A stretch of DNA of 6,289 bases, from positions 1 through 6,289 of the forward strand of contig CALFYH010000355.1 of the NCBI GenBank assembly GCA_937952155.1. Reading direction: 5' to 3'. Source of the DNA: an uncultured Saprospiraceae bacterium (GTDB lineage Bacteria; Bacteroidota; Bacteroidia; Chitinophagales; Saprospiraceae). Below the pieces are notes generated by a model, which worked only from the letters and a program-made list of their open reading frames with translations, was not told the DNA's origin and did no database searches. The translations under genes and the position numbers were made by a program. This document shows positions 1-6,254 of this stretch, piece after piece. Positions within the stretch are counted from its first letter, which is position 1; each line of letters opens with the position of its first letter.

Positions 1-159
1 GTCTTCTCTTTCTAATTCAGGCCATTCGGTAAGAATCTCTCTTATAGTCATTCCTGCCGCCAGATAGCCTAAGACATCACTCACCGTGAATCTCATTCCT
101 CTAATACACGCTTTTCCTGATTTTTTACCTGGTTCCTTAGTGATACGATTACTAATCAT
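1..159 (-). CDS. DUF433 domain protein, antitoxin-like (partial, C-terminus beyond the window edge)
   Basis: This is an open frame of 53 codons running off base 1, which I translated by hand. It begins MISNRITKEPGKKSGKACIR and continues with FTVSDVLGYLAAGMTIREIL and then TEWPELERED. This matches the DUF433 pattern: a G-K-x-C-I-R-G core (residues 15-21), a helix with D-V-L-x-Y-L-A-x-G-M (28-37), then E-I-L-x-x-(W/F)-P-x-L (41-49). DUF433 proteins are small, usually about 75-110 residues, with a winged-helix-like fold. Many are antitoxins encoded next to a DUF5615 PIN-like nuclease toxin. Here 53 residues are visible, so the C-terminal part is missing. The ATG at 159 is the only start: TAA lies in frame eight codons upstream, with no other start codon between. 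No Shine-Dalgarno sequence is present. The gene follows the WYL regulator in the same direction after 68 bases. The antitoxin role is inferred from the family, because the partner would lie outside the window. Confidence 0.85.
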   Translation of the reverse strand, partial: MISNRITKEPGKKSGKACIRGMRFTVSDVLGYLAAGMTIREILTEWPELERED

Positions 160-175
160 GTCATTTGATTTTTCA

Positions 176-231
176 CAAAATTAAATCATTTATATTATAT
201 TTCAAAATTATTTTAATTAACTCATTTTCAA
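176..231 (-). promoter_or_regulatory. Two overlapping candidate promoters for the DUF433 gene
   Basis: Read on the minus strand, two TAATTTTG boxes match the Bacteroidota -7 consensus TAnnTTTG. The proximal box (176-183) has a TTG at 203-205, giving exactly the 19-base spacing of that consensus. The distal box (203-210) has a TTG at 229-231 with an 18-base spacer. The TTG at the end of the distal -7 box doubles as the -33 element of the proximal one. The distal -33 element overlaps the stop codon of the upstream regulator gene. The proximal promoter would leave a leader of only about 10 bases. The region is very AT-rich, so chance matches are possible. Confidence 0.5.
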
Positions 232-1124
232 ATAATTGTCATCTCAGCTATCTTTTTTCTTAGATATCCTTTAAATCCATCGTCGCCCACCACTTTTATC
301 TCTGTTAGCATGCCAAGGACAAATCTTCCTACGCCCTCGTAGCCACATACTTTTGAGCGAAGTTGGTAAGGGAATTTTTCATCTATATTGTTTGTGATGT
401 CTTGTCCAATTAAAGTGAATTCTTCGGTTAGAATAGCTGCTGCTCTTTTGGATAACAACAAATTTACATCAAATGACATATTGCCAGCAAATCCAAAAGC
501 GTCGACCATAGGTAAATTTTCAGGAATTATTTTGTCCTTCACATCATTTGCCGCGTGTATGTCTTTCATTCTTGATACTTTATATATTTGTACTTGTCCT
601 TTTTCCAAATCAAATGCTGTAAAGTTCATTTTCATTTCATCAAAATATATCGGCAGTACATGTCTATTTCTCTTTTTGGATCCTGGTGTCGTTGATTGAT
701 AGTCAATTAATAGAACTGCCATTTTGTGGGTTATGGCTTCCAGTAGAATTCTGATAATATGCAATTGTCTGATGATTTTATAATTTACTAAATCAGGATA
801 GATGTTTGTTTTTAGCTTTTGTGTGATATTTGTGACTGTATTTGTACTTAATCCTGCTTCTTTGATAAGTCCGATTATTAGTTTTTTCTCTGTGTCATCA
901 AGATGATATTCGATTTGTCGATGATGTTTCAATTGGTACCTGTGACTATTATCTTTGTCTGTTTCATAGCCAAGTGATTCTATAGTATGTAAATCTTTAT
1001 ATATAGTTTTGGGACTTACGTCTATCAATTGCGCCAATTTTTCTACGTTTTTTGGTGGGAACTCACTTAAATTTTGAAGTAGTTTGAATATTCTGATAAT
1101 TTTTAGTGGTGCTTCAGTTTTCAT
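228..1124 (-). CDS. WYL-domain transcriptional regulator (HTH + WYL + C-terminal extension)
   Basis: This is a complete 298-residue protein, the usual length for the WYL regulator family (about 300-330). Residues 8-65 form a DeoR-like winged helix-turn-helix: two helices, then the recognition helix SPKTIYKDLHTIESLGY (37-53) and a wing ending in HRYQL. Residues 124-190 fit the WYL domain: a strand with V-L-L-I-D-Y-Q-S (137-144), basic residues and an R-x-V-L-P segment (154-158), then Q-I-Y-K-V-S-R-M (179-186). Residues 213-295 resemble the C-terminal extension (WCX), with F-D-V-N-L at 218-222. WYL domains sense ligands, often nucleotides or nucleic acid, and such regulators act as repressors or activators of DNA-damage, defence and other accessory genes. 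The target is unknown; autoregulation or control of the DUF433 gene next door is inference. The ATG at 1124 fits the start of the HTH. It lacks a Shine-Dalgarno sequence but is preceded by a well-matched promoter. Confidence 0.9.
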   Translation of the reverse strand: MKTEAPLKIIRIFKLLQNLSEFPPKNVEKLAQLIDVSPKTIYKDLHTIESLGYETDKDNSHRYQLKHHRQIEYHLDDTEKKLIIGLIKEAGLSTNTVTNITQKLKTNIYPDLVNYKIIRQLHIIRILLEAITHKMAVLLIDYQSTTPGSKKRNRHVLPIYFDEMKMNFTAFDLEKGQVQIYKVSRMKDIHAANDVKDKIIPENLPMVDAFGFAGNMSFDVNLLLSKRAAAILTEEFTLIGQDITNNIDEKFPYQLRSKVCGYEGVGRFVLGMLTEIKVVGDDGFKGYLRKKIAEMTII

Positions 1125-1171
1125 TAAATTTGATTTTTACGGTAATTTTACATCTAAAGTTTGATCTTCTG

Positions 1172-1201
1172 CAAAAATAAATAATATTTCGTTAATCCCA
1201 A
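1172..1201 (-). promoter_or_regulatory. Candidate Bacteroidota-type promoter of the WYL regulator gene
   Basis: On the minus strand a TTG (1199-1201) is followed after exactly 19 bases by TATTTTTG (1172-1179). This is a full match to the Bacteroidota primary-sigma consensus TTG-N19-TAnnTTTG. Transcription would start near 1165, leaving a leader of about 40 bases before the ATG at 1124. Position, spacing and orientation all agree, although the elements are short and the region is AT-rich. Confidence 0.6.
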
Positions 1202-1225
1202 AGATCACCTTACATAATATTATTT
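1179..1225. repeat. AT-rich inverted repeat flanking the regulator's -33 element (possible operator)
   Basis: AAATAATATT at 1179-1188 is the exact reverse complement of AATATTATTT at 1216-1225. The 10-base arms are 27 bases apart. The left arm touches the -7 box and the -33 TTG lies between the arms, which is where an autoregulatory operator could sit. The arms are pure A/T, so chance is a serious alternative. Confidence 0.25.
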
Positions 1226-1258
1226 GTAGTAAAGTTCCTGTCCTAGATTCTTTTTTGC

Positions 1259-1447
1259 TTATATCCCAGCGTATCCCAACATAAATCCCCTAAATCTTTC
1301 GAAAACTACCCATGAACAAAGTTGGTCGATGAAACTGCAAGTCTTAAGATCAGCAGGCTGATCAGATGTATCTTGACGTATATCTCCGTATCGATCCCAT
1401 AGATTTAACAAATTTCTAAAATTTGTCAAATCTCTCCTGCGATTCAC
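1259..1447 (-). CDS. Doubtful small ORF overlapping the selO stop (62 codons, unknown)
   Basis: A GTG at 1447 opens a frame that overlaps the selO stop as GTGA, the arrangement seen in translationally coupled genes. The product begins MNRRRDLTNFRNLLNLWDRY and ends GFMLGYAGI. I recognise no family, signal peptide, membrane span or metal-binding motif. The N-terminal half is basic and could form a helix. It has no ribosome-binding site and a non-ATG start, and it occupies a gap that would otherwise be noncoding. It could be a chance ORF or a decayed gene remnant; I favour chance. Confidence 0.2.
   Translation of the reverse strand: MNRRRDLTNFRNLLNLWDRYGDIRQDTSDQPADLKTCSFIDQLCSWVVFERFRGFMLGYAGI
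1348..1363. repeat. Short perfect inverted repeat (hairpin-forming)
   Basis: GATCAGC, then AG, then GCTGATC: a perfect 7-base inverted repeat with a 2-base centre. As RNA it would fold as a 6-bp stem with a 4-base loop. It lies about 80 bases downstream of the selO stop. Neither strand has a T-run after it, so it does not look like an intrinsic terminator; it could be a processing site, a protein site or chance. Confidence 0.4.
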
Positions 1448-2994
1448 GAGCTACAACTCAACATCGAACAACCAACCTTATTTAGCGCCCATTCAGGTCG
1501 TTTGGATGCCCATTTTGACATATGGTTTTGCTCTGCATAAGGTTGCGTTAGCAATTGATACAATTCGTCAATAACGCTGTAATCTCCTTTGTCGGCAGCA
1601 TCGATTGCGATTTGAGCCATGTAATTTCTCAATACGTATTTTGGATTCGTGGCGTTCATTGTCTCTGTGCGATTTTGCAGGTTTTGACTGATGATAATTT
1701 GCCCATAATCTGAAAGCCAATTGGACCATAAACCTAGATATTGATCAAAATTATTTGAATAGCTATATTCACTCAAAGTTTCTAAAATTTCAAAGTTATT
1801 TTTACCATTAAATTGGGCTAAGTTTCTGAAAAACAAGGTCATATCCATTTCGCTTATCGTAAGCAAATGCTCGAAATCTGATAGATTATTTGGTGAAAAC
1901 TGACCATCATCTTCCAAACCAAGTTTTTTGAGCATCATTTTGTAATGCGCCGTTTCGTACTGATCACGTAGCCTTCCGAGGATATTTTCTAATGGTTCTG
2001 CTTCATTGATGATAGGGTAGATGGCATTTGCCAATTGATATAAATTCCAAATTGCTATATTCGCTTGATTACCAAATCGATATCTTTTGTCTTGCGCATC
2101 GGTGGTATTTGGTGTCCAATCGGGATTGTAGTCTTCTATCCAACCATAAGGGCCGTAATCTATGGTCAGACCTAGGATAGACATATTATCAGTATTCATT
2201 ACACCATGCACAAATCCCACACGTTCCCATTCGACGATCATATTGATGGTACGATCTGCGACTTCACTGATGAGTTGGATATAACTTTCTTTATTGGGTG
2301 CACCCAAATGTGGAAAAAAGTTCGTGATTGTATAGTCCACCAATTGCTGTAGTATGTCAATGTCGCCATTTGCTGCCAAAATCTGAAAATTACCAAATCG
2401 GATAAAACTAGGTGCTACTCGACACACTATTGCACCTTTTTCATATTGGGCATTGCCATTGTACATCACATCTCTCAATACTTGATCTCCAGTGGATACA
2501 AGGCACAATGCTCTGGTTGTAGGTACACCAAGGTGGTACATAGCTTCAGAACATAGATATTCTCTCACCGAGGATCGTAAAACAGCCAGACCATCTGCAT
2601 GTCGCGAATACGGTGTCAATCCGGCACCTTTGAGTTGCAATGTCCATGGTTTGCCATTATGTACAGTTTCAAAAAGATTGATTGCTCTTCCATCTCCTAA
2701 TTGCCCTGCCCAATGCCCAAATTGATGACCACCATAACACATAGCATATGGTTTCGAATTTGGATAAATCTCATTTCCCGAAAAGACATCTAGAAACTGT
2801 TTGCTTTCTACATCGACTTGATCAATCCCTACATTTTCGGCTACATCCGGCGCAAAGTGTAATAAGACTGGTGCAGTACAAGGCGTTGGATTTACAAATG
2901 AAAAACATGCACCTTTTACTTGTCTCACGTAATTGTCTGTGATCTCATCAGCAGGTAATGATTTTGTAAAAGCATTGTTGATGTGTAATTGCAT
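1444..2994 (-). CDS. selO: Protein adenylyltransferase SelO (YdiU family)
   Basis: SelO has a pseudokinase fold that binds ATP in a flipped orientation and transfers AMP to Ser, Thr or Tyr hydroxyls of protein substrates. It has been linked to oxidative-stress responses. The protein is complete at 516 residues, typical for bacterial members (about 480-520). Visible motifs are YGGHQFGHWAGQLGDGRA (87-104), LQLKGAG with the ATP-binding Lys122, LRSSVREYL with Glu145, two conserved arginines (192 and 199) around VAPSFIRFGNFQ, and HGVMNTDNMS with Asp269 and Asn270, followed by the metal-binding Asp279 in TIDYGPYGW. The spacings K-to-E of 23 and D-to-D of 10 agree with those I recall for the Pseudomonas syringae enzyme. 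The C-terminus, GCSMLSCSS, has Cys514 where animal SelO carries selenocysteine. The ATG at 2994 fits the family N-terminus; no Shine-Dalgarno sequence is seen. It starts 80 bases after the large exported protein gene, with no clear terminator between, so some co-transcription is possible. Confidence 0.97.
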   Translation of the reverse strand: MQLHINNAFTKSLPADEITDNYVRQVKGACFSFVNPTPCTAPVLLHFAPDVAENVGIDQVDVESKQFLDVFSGNEIYPNSKPYAMCYGGHQFGHWAGQLGDGRAINLFETVHNGKPWTLQLKGAGLTPYSRHADGLAVLRSSVREYLCSEAMYHLGVPTTRALCLVSTGDQVLRDVMYNGNAQYEKGAIVCRVAPSFIRFGNFQILAANGDIDILQQLVDYTITNFFPHLGAPNKESYIQLISEVADRTINMIVEWERVGFVHGVMNTDNMSILGLTIDYGPYGWIEDYNPDWTPNTTDAQDKRYRFGNQANIAIWNLYQLANAIYPIINEAEPLENILGRLRDQYETAHYKMMLKKLGLEDDGQFSPNNLSDFEHLLTISEMDMTLFFRNLAQFNGKNNFEILETLSEYSYSNNFDQYLGLWSNWLSDYGQIIISQNLQNRTETMNATNPKYVLRNYMAQIAIDAADKGDYSVIDELYQLLTQPYAEQNHMSKWASKRPEWALNKVGCSMLSCSS

Positions 2995-3074
2995 GAGACT
3001 TTTTTGGTGCCAAATACAGTTGCAACAGATACACTTGAAAAATAGTTGTAACTTTTATTGAAAACTACGAATTA
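2995..3074 (-). other. 80-base spacer between the large exported protein gene and selO
   Basis: This stretch holds the selO leader. I see no good TTG-N19-TAnnTTTG pair: the nearest -7 candidate, TGTATTTG on the minus strand, has a mismatch and lacks a proper TTG 19 bases upstream. There is no hairpin plus T-run for the upstream gene. Either selO is read through from upstream or its promoter is not one I can recognise. Confidence 0.4.
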
Positions 3075-6000
3075 TCATTCTCCATTCAACGTCAGCTGCA
3101 TTCCCGTTAATACAGTGAGCAAAGCATTTGTAGCCAAAGATATCATTTTTATTTCTGTTGGTACATCAACCCAAGGCTGGTATGGTGTATTGTTGGGAAT
3201 ATAAACCGTCGAATTTATCTGTGGCAATTTAGTCTTATCCCAATTACATACATCCGACCATAGATTGCTGGATCTACCAGTCCAATGATAGCTTGAACGA
3301 CAAGATGAAGGTGGCAGATTATCGAGTAATGCTTGGTACTTTTTAGCTGTAGTCATATAAGGTGGTTGGATATCAATATCTGGAATTACGCCCCAAGAGC
3401 CATACACACTTTCTTGTACCGAAGCCAGACTAAAATTGGTTGCCAATTCGTTTCCCCAACTTCTGATGGTGTCGTGGATCATGTCATACATATTGTACAT
3501 GGCTTGGCTATTTTGTGCATCCCACATTGCTTGTTGGTATGGATATGGGATACCAAAAGAATTGCCTACAAAATGTTGGCCACCTTCATACGTAATGATT
3601 TTTTTACCAAATAACTTGATGAGCCGATAATCTTGTTTTACCAAAGGTTTGAAAGCATTAAAGCTATTGGCGGCATTGGTCATAATATCTGTCACAGTAG
3701 CTGCACTGCCAAGTATATCCAACCGTGGCGTTCCTGTCACACCATGATCTAAACCGAAATAATGGGTTGGCGAGCCAAAGTCCCATTCATCCTGAGGTAA
3801 TTGTGACAAGATTTCTTCATTCAATCCATTAAAACTTGCTTGTAATCCAAGTACCCTTTTCACGCGACATCGTTCGTCACCGAATACATTGTGCCAGATT
3901 CTAAAGGTTTTGCCAGCTCTTTCGGCCATAGCTCTTCCATAACTCAAGTTTAGCGGACGATTGTTGTTATTATAATGTGCTTGGGAGAAGATCCAGTTCC
4001 ATACTTCATTGCTGTATTCAAGATAAATATTGAGATTTCCATCCAATTGATCCCTAAAAAGTGTCGCCATCTGCGTAATGTAATCATCATCAGCCAGATG
4101 TGGCACACAAATCCAAGCATCTTTTTGTGTTTCATTACAGAGCTTAATCATGATTTCGTAGGGTACACCTTTAGTTCCGGCATATGTGAAGTAATTTTGA
4201 TTTGCCCGGGTGGCCCAATTTATATTGGTATTGCCGTTGGTATTGCCCCAATCCATAAAGCGTAGAACAGAAAATGGAGCAATTTTTTCTTTAAATTCAG
4301 AATAGAAAGGGTCGGTTTCTAAATTTGCATATTCATCTTGTAGTTTTAAAATTCTAATATTTCTTACATGATTACCCAAGGTAGATGTTAAGATACTTAA
4401 ATCAATATTTCCATTTGCTGTGGGTACAAATACCAATCTATTTGCGGTATTACTAATAATATTGAGCGCGCCACCAAGTCCAATAGTGCCGCTACCTTCG
4501 TATAGGATGACATAGGTAGTATCTTGGGTTAGATTGCCACCTTCTGAAGATATCATATATCGAATCAAAGTATTTGGTCCGGCAGTTGTAGTTTGCGGTA
4601 TATGCGTTGGGTAACCGTTTGAATCCATGATTAGTTGGTCGGCAACATCTGAATTCCAACAATAACAGTCAGAGAGATATCCTATATATTCGTGTCTTAT
4701 CGTTTTGAATAAATTCTTCATTGGTCGTTCGAATTGCCAATCGGCAAAGCCACTCATATTAGTGCCCAATTCCATACTGCAAGCTTGTGGTTGCCATCCA
4801 GGGCAAGTAGTACTGTCTGTTTGCATGAATATATCAAAAGTATCCCTACATACAAACGTACCAGTACCTTGCACGTAAAGTCTATACGTACCGACAGCTA
4901 GATTGTGATATTCATTCGTATTGGTTGTGGTCATAAGGTTATTTGATGCATTGTATAGTGCAAAGGTATTTTGACCAGCATTGACTCTAATTCTACCATT
5001 AGCTTGCCCACATGATACGGATTGTAATGGTGTCAAGGAAGTTAGACAAGGGAAAGTACCATTTTCATCCAAAATGGTGACTAGTTGTGTACTTGTATGT
5101 TGGAGCCCAAGATTGTCTGTGACGGTGAGCGATACTGGCAAATGACCCAACGCTGTAAAGGTATGACTAACCACAGCACTACCGCTTACTACGGGACTTC
5201 CATCACCGAAATTCCAAGCATAAGTTATATTTTGTCCTTCTGGATCGAATGATGCTGAACCATTGAAATTGATATTTAGTGGTCTCTGGCCGTTGGTAGT
5301 ACTAGAAGTAAAAGATGCTTGTGGTGGTAAGTTTACAGTCACTTCTGCATCAGGTGTGACACAGGCATAAGAAGAAGCAAATCGGACTTCATCAATACTT
5401 CCATTGCTGTGCATGTCACCCAAAAACACCGATAAGCTTCGTATGATGTTACTTCTTCCCGAATTTTGTGATAATGTAGGCGTTGTTGGTAATTGATTAC
5501 CCAAGTTTGTGGGATTAATATACAAATTGACTTCAGTATTATTTGTATTAAAGATTAGTCTGAATACCATTAGATAGGTATTGCCAACTACCACATTTAC
5601 ACCACTATCGTAATAATTATTATTTATACGCATGTGCCACCTTCTTTGACCACCAACATGATAGGAAGAACCAAAATACCCAAATCCAATATTATCATCC
5701 GTAGCTTGGTTCCAATACCACGGCAACTGAGATTGATGTAGGTCAAAAGTCATTCTTTGATCGTTATTCTGATCTTTTCTGATCATACAACTAACCCATA
5801 AAGTATCACCAGTTTGTGTGCCGATACCATTTTGATATTCAGCCACTAAATTATCGAACGGTCCACCATCTGCAGTATTCAACCTTCGTCCCATAGATAA
5901 GTACATGTCTCCGCCACTCATATGGTGATAGAGATTTTGCAAATCGCTGTAATTAAGTGACGCATTACTTATCTGATAGCCAGGTACAGAAGTATTATTA

Positions 6001-6164
6001 TTCTGTACATCCCAAGGTTCTGCCCAACCAGTGCCACCAGATTGGCCTTCTATTGCTGTGTTTATAGGGCCATTAAAACCTTCATATGCCTGATACAAAC
6101 ACTGTGCGTAATTTTGTTCTACTAGAAAACAAAAACATACTACTACAAATAAATTGAATTTCAT
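3075..6164 (-). CDS. Exported LamG-like/PKD protein with a clan GH-A-like glycoside hydrolase domain
   Basis: This is a complete 1029-residue protein. Residues 1-20 form a signal peptide (Lys, hydrophobic core, cleavage probably NYA|Q). Residues 22-270 resemble a LamG/concanavalin-like beta-sandwich, ending in SIDEVRFASSYAC. Residues 278-366 are a PKD domain with FDPEG (306-310), YAWNFGDGS (315-323) and VSLTVTDNLG (344-353). Residues 367-455 form a small Cys-containing beta domain. Residues 463-950 look like a TIM barrel: GTNMSGFADW near the start, RFMDWGNTN (635-643), IYLEYSNEVWNW with Glu720, and KKIITYEGGQH with Glu860. The Asn-Glu pair and the later Glu fit the acid/base (strand 4) and nucleophile (strand 7) of clan GH-A, so polysaccharide hydrolysis outside the cytoplasm is likely. 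I cannot assign a GH family or substrate. Residues 955-1029 form a Trp-rich beta domain (YHWTGRSSNLW, NW, LTLNG). No T9SS sorting tail is visible. The ATG at 6164 follows a good AAGGA ribosome-binding site. Confidence 0.85.
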   Translation of the reverse strand: MKFNLFVVVCFCFLVEQNYAQCLYQAYEGFNGPINTAIEGQSGGTGWAEPWDVQNNNTSVPGYQISNASLNYSDLQNLYHHMSGGDMYLSMGRRLNTADGGPFDNLVAEYQNGIGTQTGDTLWVSCMIRKDQNNDQRMTFDLHQSQLPWYWNQATDDNIGFGYFGSSYHVGGQRRWHMRINNNYYDSGVNVVVGNTYLMVFRLIFNTNNTEVNLYINPTNLGNQLPTTPTLSQNSGRSNIIRSLSVFLGDMHSNGSIDEVRFASSYACVTPDAEVTVNLPPQASFTSSTTNGQRPLNINFNGSASFDPEGQNITYAWNFGDGSPVVSGSAVVSHTFTALGHLPVSLTVTDNLGLQHTSTQLVTILDENGTFPCLTSLTPLQSVSCGQANGRIRVNAGQNTFALYNASNNLMTTTNTNEYHNLAVGTYRLYVQGTGTFVCRDTFDIFMQTDSTTCPGWQPQACSMELGTNMSGFADWQFERPMKNLFKTIRHEYIGYLSDCYCWNSDVADQLIMDSNGYPTHIPQTTTAGPNTLIRYMISSEGGNLTQDTTYVILYEGSGTIGLGGALNIISNTANRLVFVPTANGNIDLSILTSTLGNHVRNIRILKLQDEYANLETDPFYSEFKEKIAPFSVLRFMDWGNTNGNTNINWATRANQNYFTYAGTKGVPYEIMIKLCNETQKDAWICVPHLADDDYITQMATLFRDQLDGNLNIYLEYSNEVWNWIFSQAHYNNNNRPLNLSYGRAMAERAGKTFRIWHNVFGDERCRVKRVLGLQASFNGLNEEILSQLPQDEWDFGSPTHYFGLDHGVTGTPRLDILGSAATVTDIMTNAANSFNAFKPLVKQDYRLIKLFGKKIITYEGGQHFVGNSFGIPYPYQQAMWDAQNSQAMYNMYDMIHDTIRSWGNELATNFSLASVQESVYGSWGVIPDIDIQPPYMTTAKKYQALLDNLPPSSCRSSYHWTGRSSNLWSDVCNWDKTKLPQINSTVYIPNNTPYQPWVDVPTEIKMISLATNALLTVLTGMQLTLNGE

Positions 6165-6170
6165 TAAAAT

Positions 6171-6175
6171 TCCTT
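6171..6175 (-). promoter_or_regulatory. Ribosome-binding site of the large exported protein gene
   Basis: The minus strand reads AAGGA six bases before the ATG at 6164. This is the only gene here with a recognisable Shine-Dalgarno sequence. It supports the chosen start, which also gives a proper signal peptide. Confidence 0.55.
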
Positions 6176-6254
6176 TTGCAAATTAAAATAATTATAACTT
6201 AAAAAACTTTTCAGTCTTACCTTCGATTTCTACAAAAATTAATCCAGGAGGAAT

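Larger units (their letters stand above)
1125..1443. other. 319-base gap between the regulator gene and selO
   Basis: This AT-rich stretch holds the candidate promoter for the WYL regulator (1172-1201), an AT-rich inverted repeat around it, a 16-base hairpin-forming repeat (1348-1363) and a doubtful ORF of 62 codons (1259-1447). I see no tRNA, small-RNA signature or insertion-sequence end. No hairpin followed by a T-run was found that would terminate selO transcription. Confidence 0.6.

Noticed and set aside
388..699. Open frame of 103 codons on the plus strand inside the WYL gene
   Set aside because: It is antisense to a well-supported regulator gene, has no recognisable family, and its hydrophobic residues are explained by the reverse of the coding frame.
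1348..1363. Inverted repeat as the selO terminator
   Set aside because: The stem is short and neither strand has a run of T after it.
1444..1446. selO TGA read as selenocysteine
   Set aside because: The selenocysteine position is already filled by Cys514, two residues before the stop. No SECIS-like hairpin was seen right after the TGA.
2492..2942. Two plus-strand open frames inside selO
   Set aside because: Both are antisense shadows of a strongly conserved coding region and match no family.
3333..4265. Several short open frames on both strands inside the large exported protein gene
   Set aside because: The long frame shows continuous domain structure across this region, so these are out-of-frame or antisense shadows.
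6098..6110. Cysteine just after the signal peptide (YAQC), as in a lipoprotein
   Set aside because: A lipobox needs a small residue before the Cys; here it is Gln. Cleavage before Gln (NYA|Q) by signal peptidase I is the common Bacteroidota pattern.
6165..6254. Promoter for the large exported protein gene
   Set aside because: The only -7-like boxes have an extra base (TAATTTTTG) or a mismatch (TTAATTTG), and neither has a TTG at the right distance. The region is also cut by the adapter.
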